Shown piece by piece: positions 33,365 to 41,133 of a stretch of 64,000 bases of DNA. How positions within the stretch are numbered: the stretch's first letter is position 1; each line of letters opens with the position of its first letter. A program made the position numbers and the translations under genes. The notes beneath the pieces are model-generated. The model was not told where the DNA came from, ran no database searches, and saw only the letters and a list, made by a program, of their open reading frames with translations. The stretch covers positions 3,534,001-3,598,000 of the forward strand of contig NZ_CP045529.1 in the NCBI RefSeq assembly GCF_009429125.1, read 5' to 3'. Origin of the DNA: Luteimicrobium xylanilyticum (GTDB lineage: Bacteria > Actinomycetota > Actinomycetes > Actinomycetales > Cellulomonadaceae).

Positions 33365-33934
33365 TCAGGCGGGGCGGGGTTCCGCGAGCTCGCGCAGCGC
33401 GGCGAACCCGCGGACGACCAGGTCGTCGTAGTCGGCGGACGGGTCGCCTGCCCAGGCGTGGACGGCATGCCCGAGCACTGCGGTGCCGACCTCGGCGAAC
33501 AGGGTGGCGCGCCACTCGGACTGCCCTCGCGCCCGGAGTGCCTCGGCGACGACGGCAGCCATCCCGGCAGCCTTGGCCAGCTCGCGCTCACGGAGCGCGG
33601 GGGTCGCGGCGATGACGCGGTGCCGGGCCTCGGCGAGCCGCCGGTTCGCCTCGAGCCCCGGGCCCATCGAGCGAAACGCCTGAAGCATCACGGCGAGCGG
33701 CGGGACGTCGTCCGGGACGGCCGCGAGCGCCCGCGACATCTCGTCCTGGAGGTCCGCCTCGATGTGGAAGAGGACCTCGCGCTTGTCGGCGAAGTGCCGG
33801 AAGAAGGTGCGCGCCGTCACCCCGGCGCGCACGGCGATGTCGGCGGCGGTGGTCCGGTCGTAGCCCTGTTCGTCATAGAGCTCGAGCGCCGCACGCTCGA
33901 GCCGGTCGCGCGCTGCGGCACCGCTTCGGGGCAT
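33365..33934 (-). CDS. TetR-family regulator
   Basis: 189 residues when started at ATG 33932-33934. An upstream ATG would add 21 residues, but a TACGCT -10 box (33946-33941) stands exactly six bases before 33934 without an SD, pointing to a leaderless mRNA that starts here. HTH: ALELYDEQGYDRTTAADIAV then RAGVTARTFFRHFADKREVLF. The C-terminal domain is of the MftR type seen with actinomycete oxidoreductases. It is divergent from a short-chain epimerase gene. Two dyads between them (33968-33980, 33988-34010) are probable operators. Confidence 0.85.
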   Translation of the reverse strand: MPRSGAAARDRLERAALELYDEQGYDRTTAADIAVRAGVTARTFFRHFADKREVLFHIEADLQDEMSRALAAVPDDVPPLAVMLQAFRSMGPGLEANRRLAEARHRVIAATPALRERELAKAAGMAAVVAEALRARGQSEWRATLFAEVGTAVLGHAVHAWAGDPSADYDDLVVRGFAALRELAEPRPA

Positions 33935-33967
33935 CCCGGCAGCGTACTCGACTCGAAGCATCTTTGC

Positions 33968-34010
33968 GTCACTCAGTGACCCTACGTGTAGTGTCACTCA
34001 ATGACACTAC
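33968..34010. promoter_or_regulatory. two palindromic operator candidates
   Basis: Site 1: GTCACTCAGTGAC (33968-33980), a perfect 6-1-6 palindrome. Site 2: GTAGTGTCA-CTCAA-TGACACTAC (33988-34010), 9-bp arms. Both contain the half-site GTCACTCA and lie between the divergent tetR and epimerase genes, so they are likely bound by that TetR protein. Confidence 0.7.
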
Positions 34011-34039
34011 GTTGATCTGATCCTCACCAAGGAGCACGC

Positions 34040-34945
34040 ATGCACGTCTTCGTCACCGGCGGGACAGGGCAGACCGGACCCGCGATCGTCTCCGAGCTCG
34101 TCGGCGCCGGCCACCGCGTCACCGGGCTCGCGCGGTCCGACGCCGCCGCAGCCCGGCTCTCAGCACTGGGCGCGACACCCTGGCTCGGGTCGCTCGACGA
34201 CCTCGACACGCTCTCGGCCGGCGCCGCACGGGCCGACGGTGTGGTCCACCTGGCCTTCGGAGGCGACTTCAGCGACCCCTCGGCCATGACGCGGCGCGAC
34301 GTCGCCGCGATCCGGGCGCTCGGCGGGCCTCTCTCCGGCACGGGCAAGCCGCTGGTCGTCACCTCCGGGACGCTGGTCCTGCCCGCCGGCCGCGTCGGCG
34401 TCGAGAGCGACCCCGCGAGCGCCGACGCCGTGGCCGGGCTGCGGCGTGACGGCGAGCGAGCGTGCCTCGACCTTGCCGCGGACGGCGTGCGCTCGGTCGT
34501 GGTCCGCCTCGCCCCTACCGTCCACGGCCCCAGAGACCACGGCTTCGTGCCGATGCTCATCGAGACGGCGCGACGCGCCGGGGCCTCCGTCTACGTCGGG
34601 GACGGCGCGAACCGCTGGCCCGCCGTCCACCGACTCGACGCCGCCGTCCTCTACCGGCTCGCCCTCGAGGCCGCACCCGCCGGGGCGGTCCTGCACGGCG
34701 TCGGCGAACCGGCCGTGCCGTTCCGGAGCATCGCCGAGAAGATCGGCGAGAGGCTCGGGATCCCCGTGCGGTCGGTGGACCCGGTGGACGCGGCTCGGCA
34801 CTTCGACAACCCGTTCATGGCGACCGTCTACGGCACCGACGCACCGGCGTCGAGCACGCACACGCAGGAGCTGCTCGGCTGGGCCCCGAGCCACCCGACG
34901 CTGCTCACGGACCTCGACGACGGCGACTACTTCACCGCGGGGTGA
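34040..34945 (+). CDS. NAD(P)-dependent epimerase/dehydratase (extended SDR)
   Basis: 301 residues, with SD AAGGAG. The Rossmann nucleotide site MHVFVTGGTGQTGPAIV (G-x-x-G-x-x-G) opens the protein. VTSGTLVLP corresponds to the SDR Ser region, while the usual Y-x-x-x-K is not obvious. The C-terminal half has LGIPVRSVDPVDAARHFDNPF and STHTQELLGWAPSHPTLLTDLDDGDYF, as in SDR epimerases of actinomycetes. Probably a cytoplasmic NAD(P)-linked oxidoreductase, under the divergent TetR. Its end overlaps the end of the convergent sigma-factor gene by 14 bases. Confidence 0.85.
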   Translation: MHVFVTGGTGQTGPAIVSELVGAGHRVTGLARSDAAAARLSALGATPWLGSLDDLDTLSAGAARADGVVHLAFGGDFSDPSAMTRRDVAAIRALGGPLSGTGKPLVVTSGTLVLPAGRVGVESDPASADAVAGLRRDGERACLDLAADGVRSVVVRLAPTVHGPRDHGFVPMLIETARRAGASVYVGDGANRWPAVHRLDAAVLYRLALEAAPAGAVLHGVGEPAVPFRSIAEKIGERLGIPVRSVDPVDAARHFDNPFMATVYGTDAPASSTHTQELLGWAPSHPTLLTDLDDGDYFTAG

Positions 34946-35954
34946 CCTCGAGCAGCACCACGTCCTTCGCGGCGAGCGCCACGGGGTCGCCGCACACGTC
35001 GACCGCGACGACGCGGTCGTCGCGCACCCGGACCGCGAACGTGGACCGCACCTGGCCCTGGAAGACGAACGCCGCCCCGACCTCGCCGTCGATCAGTGCG
35101 ACCCGGGCCGCGAGCGCCCGCCCGACGAACGCCGTCGCGACCGCGAACGCGCCGTGCGCCTCGGCGGAGAGCACCGGGGCGGGCAGCCCCTGAGCCACGA
35201 CGCGGGCGGTCGCCTCGACTGCGACGGGATCGGCGTGCAGGACGACGTCGGGGTCGAGCACCTGGAGCAGGTCCTCGAAGCGGCCCTCGCGCGAGGCGGC
35301 GAGGAAGGCCTCGACGACCTCACGCTGGCGAGCCCGGTCGGCGGGCAGGGTCGGCGCCTCGACGTGCTCGACGCCGTCGGGCCCGACCGCAGCCTCACCG
35401 GACGCGAACGCCGAGCCCCGGACGCGCCGGCGTGCGCGCGACGCGAGCTGGCGCGTCGCTTCCGGCGTCCGCTCGACGATGGGCGCGATCTGCTCGAACG
35501 GCACCCCGAACAGGTCGTGCAGGACGAACGCCAGCCGCTCGGCGGGCGCCAGCGTGTCGAGGACGACCTGCAGGGCCGCCCCGACGGCGTCGGCCTCGAG
35601 CGCGGCACCCTCCGGTTCGGGGGCGGTCGCGTCCGGGCGTACCGCCGCGGTCTCCTCGACGGGCGCCCAGGCGTCCTCGCGGCGTGCCGCGCGGGAACGG
35701 AGGTGGTCGAGGCACACGCGCGAGACGACGGTCGTGAGCCAGCCCGAGAGGTTGTCGATCGCGTCGCCGCCGGTGCGCTGGAGCCGGAACCAGGCTTCCT
35801 GGACGGCGTCCTCGGCTTCGGCGCCGTCGCCCAGCATGCGGGTGGCGACGGCTCGCAGGCGGCCGCGCTGGGCCTCGAACTGCTGGGCGAGCCAGTCGTC
35901 GTCGGGGCGGTCGGGGCCCGCCGCCGAGGTCGGAGAAGTCGACCGTGAAGTCAC
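34932..35954 (-). CDS. SigJ/ECF41-type sigma factor with C-terminal SnoaL-like domain
   Basis: 340 residues. Region 2 is DDDWLAQQFEAQRGRLRAVATRMLGDGAEAEDAVQEAWFRLQR, then NLSGWLTTVVSRVCLDHLRSR. Region 4 is LAFVLHDLFGVPFEQIAPIVERTPEATRQLASRARRRV. The last 120 residues form an NTF2/SnoaL-like extension (VVEAFLAASREGRFEDLLQVLDPDVVLHADP). This layout defines ECF41/SigJ-type factors, in which the extension rather than an anti-sigma factor tunes activity. GTG 35954 is preferred because AAAGGA sits seven bases before it; GTG 35960 is the alternative. The divergent AhpD-like gene has a perfect ECF41-type promoter. Confidence 0.9.
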   Translation of the reverse strand: MTSRSTSPTSAAGPDRPDDDWLAQQFEAQRGRLRAVATRMLGDGAEAEDAVQEAWFRLQRTGGDAIDNLSGWLTTVVSRVCLDHLRSRAARREDAWAPVEETAAVRPDATAPEPEGAALEADAVGAALQVVLDTLAPAERLAFVLHDLFGVPFEQIAPIVERTPEATRQLASRARRRVRGSAFASGEAAVGPDGVEHVEAPTLPADRARQREVVEAFLAASREGRFEDLLQVLDPDVVLHADPVAVEATARVVAQGLPAPVLSAEAHGAFAVATAFVGRALAARVALIDGEVGAAFVFQGQVRSTFAVRVRDDRVVAVDVCGDPVALAAKDVVLLEVTPR

Positions 35955-35981
35955 TGTCACATCCTTTCGCCGGGGTGCGTC
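35955..35981 (+). promoter_or_regulatory. ECF41-type promoter
   Basis: TGTCACA (35955-35961), exactly 16 bases, then CGTC (35978-35981). This is the published target motif of ECF41 sigma factors. It points at the AhpD-like gene at 36043, and its -35 abuts the start of the sigma-factor gene itself. Confidence 0.85.
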
Positions 35982-36042
35982 GAAGGGATGACGAACACGC
36001 CCGACCCGACGTGACCGACGGGTCCGAACCGAGGAGCACCCG

Positions 36043-36495
36043 ATGACCGCTCGCATGAAGAACCCTGCCTCGTACTTCCCCGACGCGCAGACCGTCCTGC
36101 CGACGCTGGGCCAGATCCCCCGCGACAAGGGGGTCGACGACGAGACCCTCGAGCTCCTCCACTTCCGCGTCAGCCAGATCAACGGGTGCGGGTGGTGCCT
36201 CGACTTCGCCCGCCGTTCGATCGAGAAGGCGGGCACCGGCTTCGAGAAGTACGCCGTGCTGCCGGGGTGGCGCGAGGCCACCGTGTTCTCCGACCCCCAG
36301 CGGGCGGCGCTCGCGCTCGCCGAGGCGATGACCCGGATCGCGGACCGTCCGGACGCCGTCGACGACGCGATCTGGGCGGAGGCCGAGAAGCACTGGTCCG
36401 AGGAGCAGCTCGCCGCGATCGTCCTGTGGGTCGCGACGACGAATTTCTACAACCGCCTCAACGTCACGGTGAAGCAGGTCCCCGGGACCTGGTGA
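36043..36495 (+). CDS. carboxymuconolactone decarboxylase/AhpD-family protein
   Basis: 150 residues, with SD GAGGAG. The AhpD-like redox motif is NGCGWCLDFARR (Cys49-x-x-Cys52), preceded by ETLELLHFRVSQI and followed by a helical AQRAALALAEAMT-type segment, as in the peroxidase-related CMD family. Such proteins act in thiol-dependent peroxide reduction or as small decarboxylase-like oxidoreductases. CMD, oxidoreductase and epimerase genes are the standard partners of ECF41 sigma factors, and here the gene lies behind a perfect ECF41 promoter. Exact substrate unknown. Confidence 0.92.
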   Translation: MTARMKNPASYFPDAQTVLPTLGQIPRDKGVDDETLELLHFRVSQINGCGWCLDFARRSIEKAGTGFEKYAVLPGWREATVFSDPQRAALALAEAMTRIADRPDAVDDAIWAEAEKHWSEEQLAAIVLWVATTNFYNRLNVTVKQVPGTW

Positions 36496-36502
36496 GGCGC
36501 CT

Positions 36503-36535
36503 CGCCGAGCACGGGCTGCCCGCCCGTGCTCGGCG
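36503..36535. terminator. 14-bp perfect hairpin terminator
   Basis: CGCCGAGCACGGGC (36503-36516) and GCCCGTGCTCGGCG (36522-36535) with a 5-base loop, followed by a G-run on the plus strand. It separates the convergent CMD gene and the DrrB-like permease gene. Confidence 0.8.
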
Positions 36536-36544
36536 TGGGGGGGG

Positions 36545-37357
36545 TCAGGCGGAGCGCTGCAGCGCTCGGAAGGCGCGGGTCGCGAGCCACCACATGACGA
36601 CGGCGGCGAGCGCGAGCCAGCCGAGCCTGCTCCACACCAGCCCCCAGTCGGGCGCCGACCCCAGGGCTTCCCGCCCCGCGACGACGGCCCAGTCGAACGG
36701 GTTGTAGCGCGCGACGGTCTGCACCCAGCTCGGCGACAGGTGCGGGTCCATCACCGCGGACGAGACGAACATCAGCGGCAGCGTGATGAGCTGCGAGATG
36801 CCGATGAGCGCCTCCTGCTGCCCGGTGAGCAGCGCGAACGCGTTCGACAGCGCCGAGAACAGCGCGGTGAGCAGGACGACGGCGAGCGCGACCACCACCA
36901 TCCCGCCTGCCCCGCCCGGGAACCGTGCCCCGCACGCGACGGCCACCAGCACCACGACGACGGCCTGCACCACGGCGACGAGCGACTGGTAGACCATCGT
37001 CGACGCGACGAGCGCGCCGCGGCTCGTCGGCGAGGCGAGGAGACGGTCCATGACGCCGCGGTCCATGTCTTGCACGAAGCTCGTCCCGGCCCACGCGGCT
37101 CCGAACATGGCAGTCATCATGACGACGCCCGGGGTGATGAACTCGAGGTAGGTGCCGCCGAACCCGTCACCGAATCCCGGGATGTCCACGACGGACGTGA
37201 AGAGCGCCCCGAACAGCAGCAGCCAGATCATCGGCTGGACGAGCTGCATGACGACGAAGACGGGGATGCGCAGACCGCTGCGCAGCGACCGGGCCGCGAG
37301 CAACCGGGTATGCGTGACGAAGGACGTCCGCACGACCGCGGGGGTGAGGGTGCTCAT
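36545..37357 (-). CDS. ABC-2 type exporter permease (DrrB-like)
   Basis: 270 residues from ATG 37355-37357, overlapping the ATPase stop (ATGA). Six hydrophobic segments of the ABC-2 type: VFVVMQLVQPMIWLLLFGALF, FITPGVVMMTAMFGAAWAG, VVQAVVVVLVAVACG, VVALAVVLLTALFSALSNAF, LITLPLMFVSSAVM and a last one before ATRAFRALQ. The RGVMDRLLASPTSRGALV loop is typical of daunorubicin-resistance DrrB permeases. With the DrrA-like ATPase it should export a lipophilic compound. Confidence 0.9.
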   Translation of the reverse strand: MSTLTPAVVRTSFVTHTRLLAARSLRSGLRIPVFVVMQLVQPMIWLLLFGALFTSVVDIPGFGDGFGGTYLEFITPGVVMMTAMFGAAWAGTSFVQDMDRGVMDRLLASPTSRGALVASTMVYQSLVAVVQAVVVVLVAVACGARFPGGAGGMVVVALAVVLLTALFSALSNAFALLTGQQEALIGISQLITLPLMFVSSAVMDPHLSPSWVQTVARYNPFDWAVVAGREALGSAPDWGLVWSRLGWLALAAVVMWWLATRAFRALQRSA

Positions 37358-38421
37358 GCTGCCACCCCCTCGGTCGTCGGGGCGGGGGCCTGCGAGCCGC
37401 CCGCCGACCCGTACGTGCGCCCCGTGTACCGGAGGTAGACGTCGTCCAGGCTGGGGCGGGCGACCGTCGCGGACACGACCTCGACCCCCGCGCCGTCGAG
37501 CGCGGCGAGCAGCCCGGGCAGCGCCGCGGAACCGGACTCGGCCCGCCCGCGCGCCTGCGCCCCGTCGACGACGACGTCCACGAGCCCCACGTCCGCCAGC
37601 ACCTGGGCGAGGCGGGCGCGGGCGCCGGTGGGGCCGTCGTCGGACGGACCCGAGGTGGAGGACCCGAGCTCGACGACGACCGTGTCCCCGCGCAGCCCGT
37701 CCTTGAGCTCGGACGGCGTGCCCTCGACGACGACGCTCCCCCGGTCGACGATCGCGACGCGGGCGGCGAGCCGGTCGGCCTCGTCGAGGTAGTGCGTCGT
37801 GAGGAGGACGCTCATGCGCTCGTCGGCGGCCATGCGCTCGATCTCGGCCCACATCTCGGCGCGGGCCTCGGGGTCGAGGCCGGTCGTGGGCTCGTCGAGG
37901 AACAGGACCTGCGGCCTGTGGACGATTCCCAGCGCGACGTCGAGCTTGCGCGCCATGCCGCCGGAGTAGGTCTTGACGAGGCGGTTCGCGGCCCCGGCGA
38001 GGCCGAATCGTTCGAGCAGCTCGTCGGCGCGGGCGCGGGCGTCGCGGCGGGCCAGCCCCTGGAGCCGGCCGGCGAGGACGAGGTTCTCCAGGCCCGTGTC
38101 CATGGGGTCGGTCACGGGCTTCTGGGCGACGTAGCCGACGGCGCGGCGGACGGCGTCGGGCTCGCGGGCGACGTCGAGCCCCGCGACGGTCGCGGTACCG
38201 GAGTCGGCGCGCGAGAGCGTCGTGAGGATCTTGACGGTCGTGGACTTGCCGGCGCCGTTGGGGCCGAGCAGCCCGAAGACGGTGCCCTCGGGCACGGCGA
38301 ACGACAGTCCGTCCAGCGCTGTGACTGCGGGCGCGCCGCGGCGGCCGGGGTAGGTCTTGCGCAGGTCCGCGGCGCGGACCCCGGCCGCAGCCGGGCCGCG
38401 GGGCGAGGTGGGTACTGACAT
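37354..38421 (-). CDS. ABC exporter ATP-binding protein (DrrA-like)
   Basis: 355 residues. Walker A LLGPNGAGKST, Q-loop YVAQKPVTD, signature YSGGMARKLD, Walker B VLFLDEPTTGLDPEAR and switch His in LLTTHYLDEAD. The GTATVAGLDVAREPDAVRR segment and the C-terminal VARPSLDDVYLRYTGRTY mark the daunorubicin-resistance subfamily. It is coupled to the DrrB-like permease by ATGA and lies 183 bp downstream of a PadR repressor gene. Its SD (AAGGAG) is buried in a 7-bp hairpin directly before the ATG. Confidence 0.92.
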   Translation of the reverse strand: MSVPTSPRGPAAAGVRAADLRKTYPGRRGAPAVTALDGLSFAVPEGTVFGLLGPNGAGKSTTVKILTTLSRADSGTATVAGLDVAREPDAVRRAVGYVAQKPVTDPMDTGLENLVLAGRLQGLARRDARARADELLERFGLAGAANRLVKTYSGGMARKLDVALGIVHRPQVLFLDEPTTGLDPEARAEMWAEIERMAADERMSVLLTTHYLDEADRLAARVAIVDRGSVVVEGTPSELKDGLRGDTVVVELGSSTSGPSDDGPTGARARLAQVLADVGLVDVVVDGAQARGRAESGSAALPGLLAALDGAGVEVVSATVARPSLDDVYLRYTGRTYGSAGGSQAPAPTTEGVAA

Positions 38422-38424
38422 CGT

Positions 38425-38444
38425 GACTCCTTCGGTGAGGAGTC
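38425..38444 (-). promoter_or_regulatory. hairpin enclosing the drrA-like ribosome binding site
   Basis: On the minus strand GACTCCT, loop CACCGA, AGGAGTC: a perfect 7-bp stem whose 3' arm and loop contain the SD AAGGAG. It lies four bases before the ATG, so translation initiation should need this stem to open. Confidence 0.6.
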
Positions 38445-38604
38445 GCCGACGAGGGCGGGAGAGCCGTCGCCGATAGCATGGCTGACAGCTCGAAGGTCTT
38501 GACGTGACGGTCGGACGGTCCCTCGTGGACGACTCGGGCGATGGTGGTCCGGGTGTTGGCGCACCCGGGCCACCGCTTTTCCGGCAGGGCAGGATCGCGG
38601 ACGA

Positions 38605-39333
38605 TCAGGCCGGCGCCGGAGGTTGGGGGGGTGGCGCGTGGGGCGCGCCGTTGGCGATCTCGTCGAGCTCTGCGAGATGTTCGGCCCCGATCTCGCGGAG
38701 CACCTCGCCCTCGACCTCGTCGGCCGGTCTCCCGGCCGCGAGCATCTCGTGCATCCGGGTCCACAGCTGCTGGCCGCCGAGCGTCCCGGCGTCGATCCGC
38801 GCGACGAGGTGGTCGACCCAGTCCCGCTCGGCAGACAGGAGGGCGAGGTGGAAGTCGGCCTCGATCGCCAGCATCTCCGGCAGCCCGGCCTCACGGGTCC
38901 GGTCGCGGACCGCCTGCCGGTGGACCAGCTCTGCTTCGAGGGTCGCGACCCGTGCGCGCAGGAGGTCGGCGACCTCGGCCGGCCCGAGCAGCCCGACGAG
39001 CGACAGCCCCGCCTCGAGCGTCGGGTACTCGCGCTCGGGGACGGCGAGGATCTGGCGCAGCCACTCGTGGGCCTCGGTGCGGCCGTCGTCGGTGATCTCG
39101 TAGACCGTGCGCTCGGGACGGTTGCCCTCCCGCTCGGCGCGCTGCTCCGTGATCAGGCCGTGCTTCTCGAGCGACTTGATGACCGAGTACAGCGACCCGA
39201 AGTTGAGGCGGATCGAGTCGTCCTTTCCGCGCCGGCGCAGCGTGGTCGTGATCTCGTACGGGTACATGGGCTTCTCCCACAGGCACGCGAGCACCGCGAG
39301 CGCCAAGGGGTTGGACACCGGCCGTCGGACCAT
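38605..39333 (-). CDS. PadR-family regulator
   Basis: 242 residues. The winged helix is clear (NPLALAVLACLWEKPMYPYEI, TTLRRRGKDDSIRLNFGSLYSVIKSLEKHGLI, TVYEITDDGR), followed by a long helical VirA-like dimerisation domain (about residues 85-200) and a Pro-rich tail. Long PadR proteins with this second domain typically repress a neighbouring DrrAB-type exporter; the DrrA/DrrB genes follow on the same strand. SD GGAGG stands at good spacing. Its promoter overlaps a PadR-type palindrome, pointing to autorepression. Confidence 0.9.
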   Translation of the reverse strand: MVRRPVSNPLALAVLACLWEKPMYPYEITTTLRRRGKDDSIRLNFGSLYSVIKSLEKHGLITEQRAEREGNRPERTVYEITDDGRTEAHEWLRQILAVPEREYPTLEAGLSLVGLLGPAEVADLLRARVATLEAELVHRQAVRDRTREAGLPEMLAIEADFHLALLSAERDWVDHLVARIDAGTLGGQQLWTRMHEMLAAGRPADEVEGEVLREIGAEHLAELDEIANGAPHAPPPQPPAPA

Positions 39334-39346
39334 TACTCACCTCCAT

Positions 39347-39386
39347 ATACTCGATTCAGAGTATGTGGGTGTGGGGAGGTGTGCAA
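39347..39386 (-). promoter_or_regulatory. padR promoter with overlapping PadR operator
   Basis: Minus strand: -35 TTGCAC (39386-39381), 17-bp spacer, -10 TACTCT (39363-39358). The dyad ATACTC-gattca-GAGTAT (39347-39364) covers the -10, the position expected for a repressor site; ATAC...GTAT arms are usual for PadR proteins. Confidence 0.75.
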
Positions 39387-39419
39387 GACCCCGTCGCGCC
39401 CGGCTGACACCATGGGCCC

Positions 39420-39854
39420 ATGCGCATCCGAGTCGCCGCCTACGCCGTGATCCTCGACGCCGACGGCCGCCAGCTCCTCTCCCACTGGAACGAGGGCCCC
39501 GGCCTGACCGGCTGGACGCTCCCCGGCGGCGGGCTCGAGTTCGGCGAGCACCCGACCGAGACGGTGGTCCGCGAGGTCCGGGAGGAGACGGGCTACGACG
39601 TCGAGCCGGGCGAGCTGCTCGGCCTCGACACGACCGTCATCCCGCCCGAGCGCCTGCGTGACCGCTCCGGCGGCCCGATGCAGGCGCTCCGGATCCTCTA
39701 TCGCGCCGAGATCACGGGCGGGACGCTCACGCCCGAGGCCGACGGGTCGAGCGACGACGCCGGGTGGTTCACGCAGCCCGAGGTCGACGCGCTCGACCGC
39801 GTCCCTGCCGTCGACACGGCCCGCCGCCTCGCCGGGCTGCTCCCGGTGCCGTGA
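39420..39854 (+). CDS. Nudix hydrolase
   Basis: 144 residues. The Nudix box is complete: GGGLEFGEHPTETVVREVREETG (residues about 40-62, shown here only as GGGLEF...REVREETG in pattern G-x5-E-x7-R-E-x-x-E-E-x-G). N-terminal VAAYAVILDADGRQLLSHW is the usual first strand. It hydrolyses a nucleoside diphosphate-X compound and needs Mg2+; specificity is not predictable. Its last codons overlap the GTG of the next lipoprotein gene, so the two are translationally coupled. No clear SD precedes the ATG. Confidence 0.93.
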   Translation: MRIRVAAYAVILDADGRQLLSHWNEGPGLTGWTLPGGGLEFGEHPTETVVREVREETGYDVEPGELLGLDTTVIPPERLRDRSGGPMQALRILYRAEITGGTLTPEADGSSDDAGWFTQPEVDALDRVPAVDTARRLAGLLPVP

Positions 39855-40645
39855 GACGCCTCCCCGCCGCGGCGGCCGCCGTCGCGCTGCTCGCGCTCGC
39901 CGGGTGCTCCGGCCCGACGGCGTCCCCCACCTCCGCGCCGACCTCGCCGGCACCGGGGTCGTCCGGGAGGAGCGCCGACGGCCACCGCGGCGACACCCCG
40001 ACCGCCACCGCTGCGCCGTCCCGGACACCTCGGCCCGCGACGGCGGAGGTGACGCTCGACGGTTCCGCCGGCCGCGGGTCGCTCGTCGTCGAGGCCCCCG
40101 CGGGCGCGACCGTGACGACGCGCCCCGCGGCCTCCGGCTCGACCCGCGTGACGGTGCGACACCTCGCCCGGGGAGGCAGCGTCGCCGTGCACGCCGCGGA
40201 TCCCACCGGGGCGACGCTGCGGGACGAGGTCGACGGGACGTTCGGGCTCGTCACCTCGGGCGACGCGACGCTCGGCGGGCTCTCCCGGCCTGACGGCGGC
40301 ACCGCGCGGGGCGTCGAGGGGACCGTGGTCGTGACGGCGTCGAGCGCCACGGTGACCCTGTGGGCGGGGACCGGCACGCCGCGCAGCGCGACGTGGGGCG
40401 TCCACGAGGGCGGCAAGTCGATCGCGGTCGACGCCAACGCCTGGGCGAGGGCGTCGGGACAGGCGGGCGCCGAGGCCACGTGGTCGGCTCTCGTCGTCGA
40501 GGAGCCCGCCACGAACATGCCGGGGATGCGCGACCAGCTCCTCTGTCATGCCCTCGGCGTCCCCGACAAGCCGACGTGGAACCTCGAGCCGTGGCGCCCC
40601 GACGTCGGGCTGGTCGCGACGCTCGCCGCGAGCTGCAACCCCTGA
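39851..40645 (+). CDS. DUF2599-type secreted lipoprotein
   Basis: 264 residues starting at GTG 39851 inside the Nudix stop (GTGA). The signal peptide ends in lipobox LAGC, lipid Cys19, followed by a Ser/Thr/Pro-rich linker of about 55 residues. The C-terminal third has the DUF2599 look (WGVHEGGKSIAVDANAWA, then NMPGMRDQLLCHALGVPDKP, TWNLEPWRPDVG). Function of the domain is unknown. Two Cys (CHAL and the final SCNP) could form a disulfide. Coupling to a Nudix hydrolase is unexplained. Confidence 0.8.
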   Translation: MRRLPAAAAAVALLALAGCSGPTASPTSAPTSPAPGSSGRSADGHRGDTPTATAAPSRTPRPATAEVTLDGSAGRGSLVVEAPAGATVTTRPAASGSTRVTVRHLARGGSVAVHAADPTGATLRDEVDGTFGLVTSGDATLGGLSRPDGGTARGVEGTVVVTASSATVTLWAGTGTPRSATWGVHEGGKSIAVDANAWARASGQAGAEATWSALVVEEPATNMPGMRDQLLCHALGVPDKPTWNLEPWRPDVGLVATLAASCNP

Positions 40646-40652
40646 GCCGACC

Positions 40653-41090
40653 TCAGTCGGCGCGGACCGCGACCGGCTCGCGCTCGGTGGTCGCACGGCC
40701 ATCCTCGGCCTTCGCCTCGGTCAGGAGCAGAGCCCCGGTGACCAGCAGCGCGGCCGCCGTCAGGCCGTGCACGCCCAGCGCGGTCGCGGTGGAGCCGCCG
40801 TTCGACAGGATGAGGGTCGCATCGGCCAGGGGGACCACGGTCCACAGCGTCAGCACCCACCCGAGCGCGCGACGTTGCCCCGTGAGCAGGAGCGCGAGCG
40901 GGACGAGCCCCGACGCGAGGTCGCGCGCTCCCTTCGTGGCGAGGAACTGCGCCGCGTCGCCCTCGGGCCACACGGCCATGCCGAACTGCGGCGCGGTGGC
41001 CTCGGGGAAGAACAGGTAGCTGACGCCGACGTAGCCGATGCCGACGGCGAGCAGGACGGTGAGCGTGGTGGCGAGGCGCGTGCGGAACAT
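40653..41090 (-). CDS. DUF4267 membrane protein
   Basis: 145 residues from ATG 41088-41090, with SD CAGGAG. Four hydrophobic segments: LATTLTVLLAVGIGYVGVSYLFF, the ASGLVPLALLLTG region, ALGWVLTLWTVVPLADATLIL and LTAAALLVTGALLL. The FPEATAPQFGMAVWP and GARDLASGL motifs are those of DUF4267, small actinomycete/proteobacterial membrane proteins of unknown role. It follows the cupin gene by 43 bases and is probably co-transcribed with it under the divergent MarR. Confidence 0.8.
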   Translation of the reverse strand: MFRTRLATTLTVLLAVGIGYVGVSYLFFPEATAPQFGMAVWPEGDAAQFLATKGARDLASGLVPLALLLTGQRRALGWVLTLWTVVPLADATLILSNGGSTATALGVHGLTAAALLVTGALLLTEAKAEDGRATTEREPVAVRAD

Positions 41091-41133
41091 GGCGATCTCC
41101 TGAGTCTGATGGGGTTCGGGGGGCGGAGCGGAG

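Noticed and set aside
33935-33997. Longer start for the TetR protein at 33997
   Set aside because: The extension would translate through the promoter and operator region; the -10 box six bases before 33934 supports the shorter form.
34001-34030. Second ECF41 promoter before the epimerase gene
   Set aside because: A TGTCACT is present, but no CGTC stands 16 bases downstream; the TetR palindrome accounts for the sequence.
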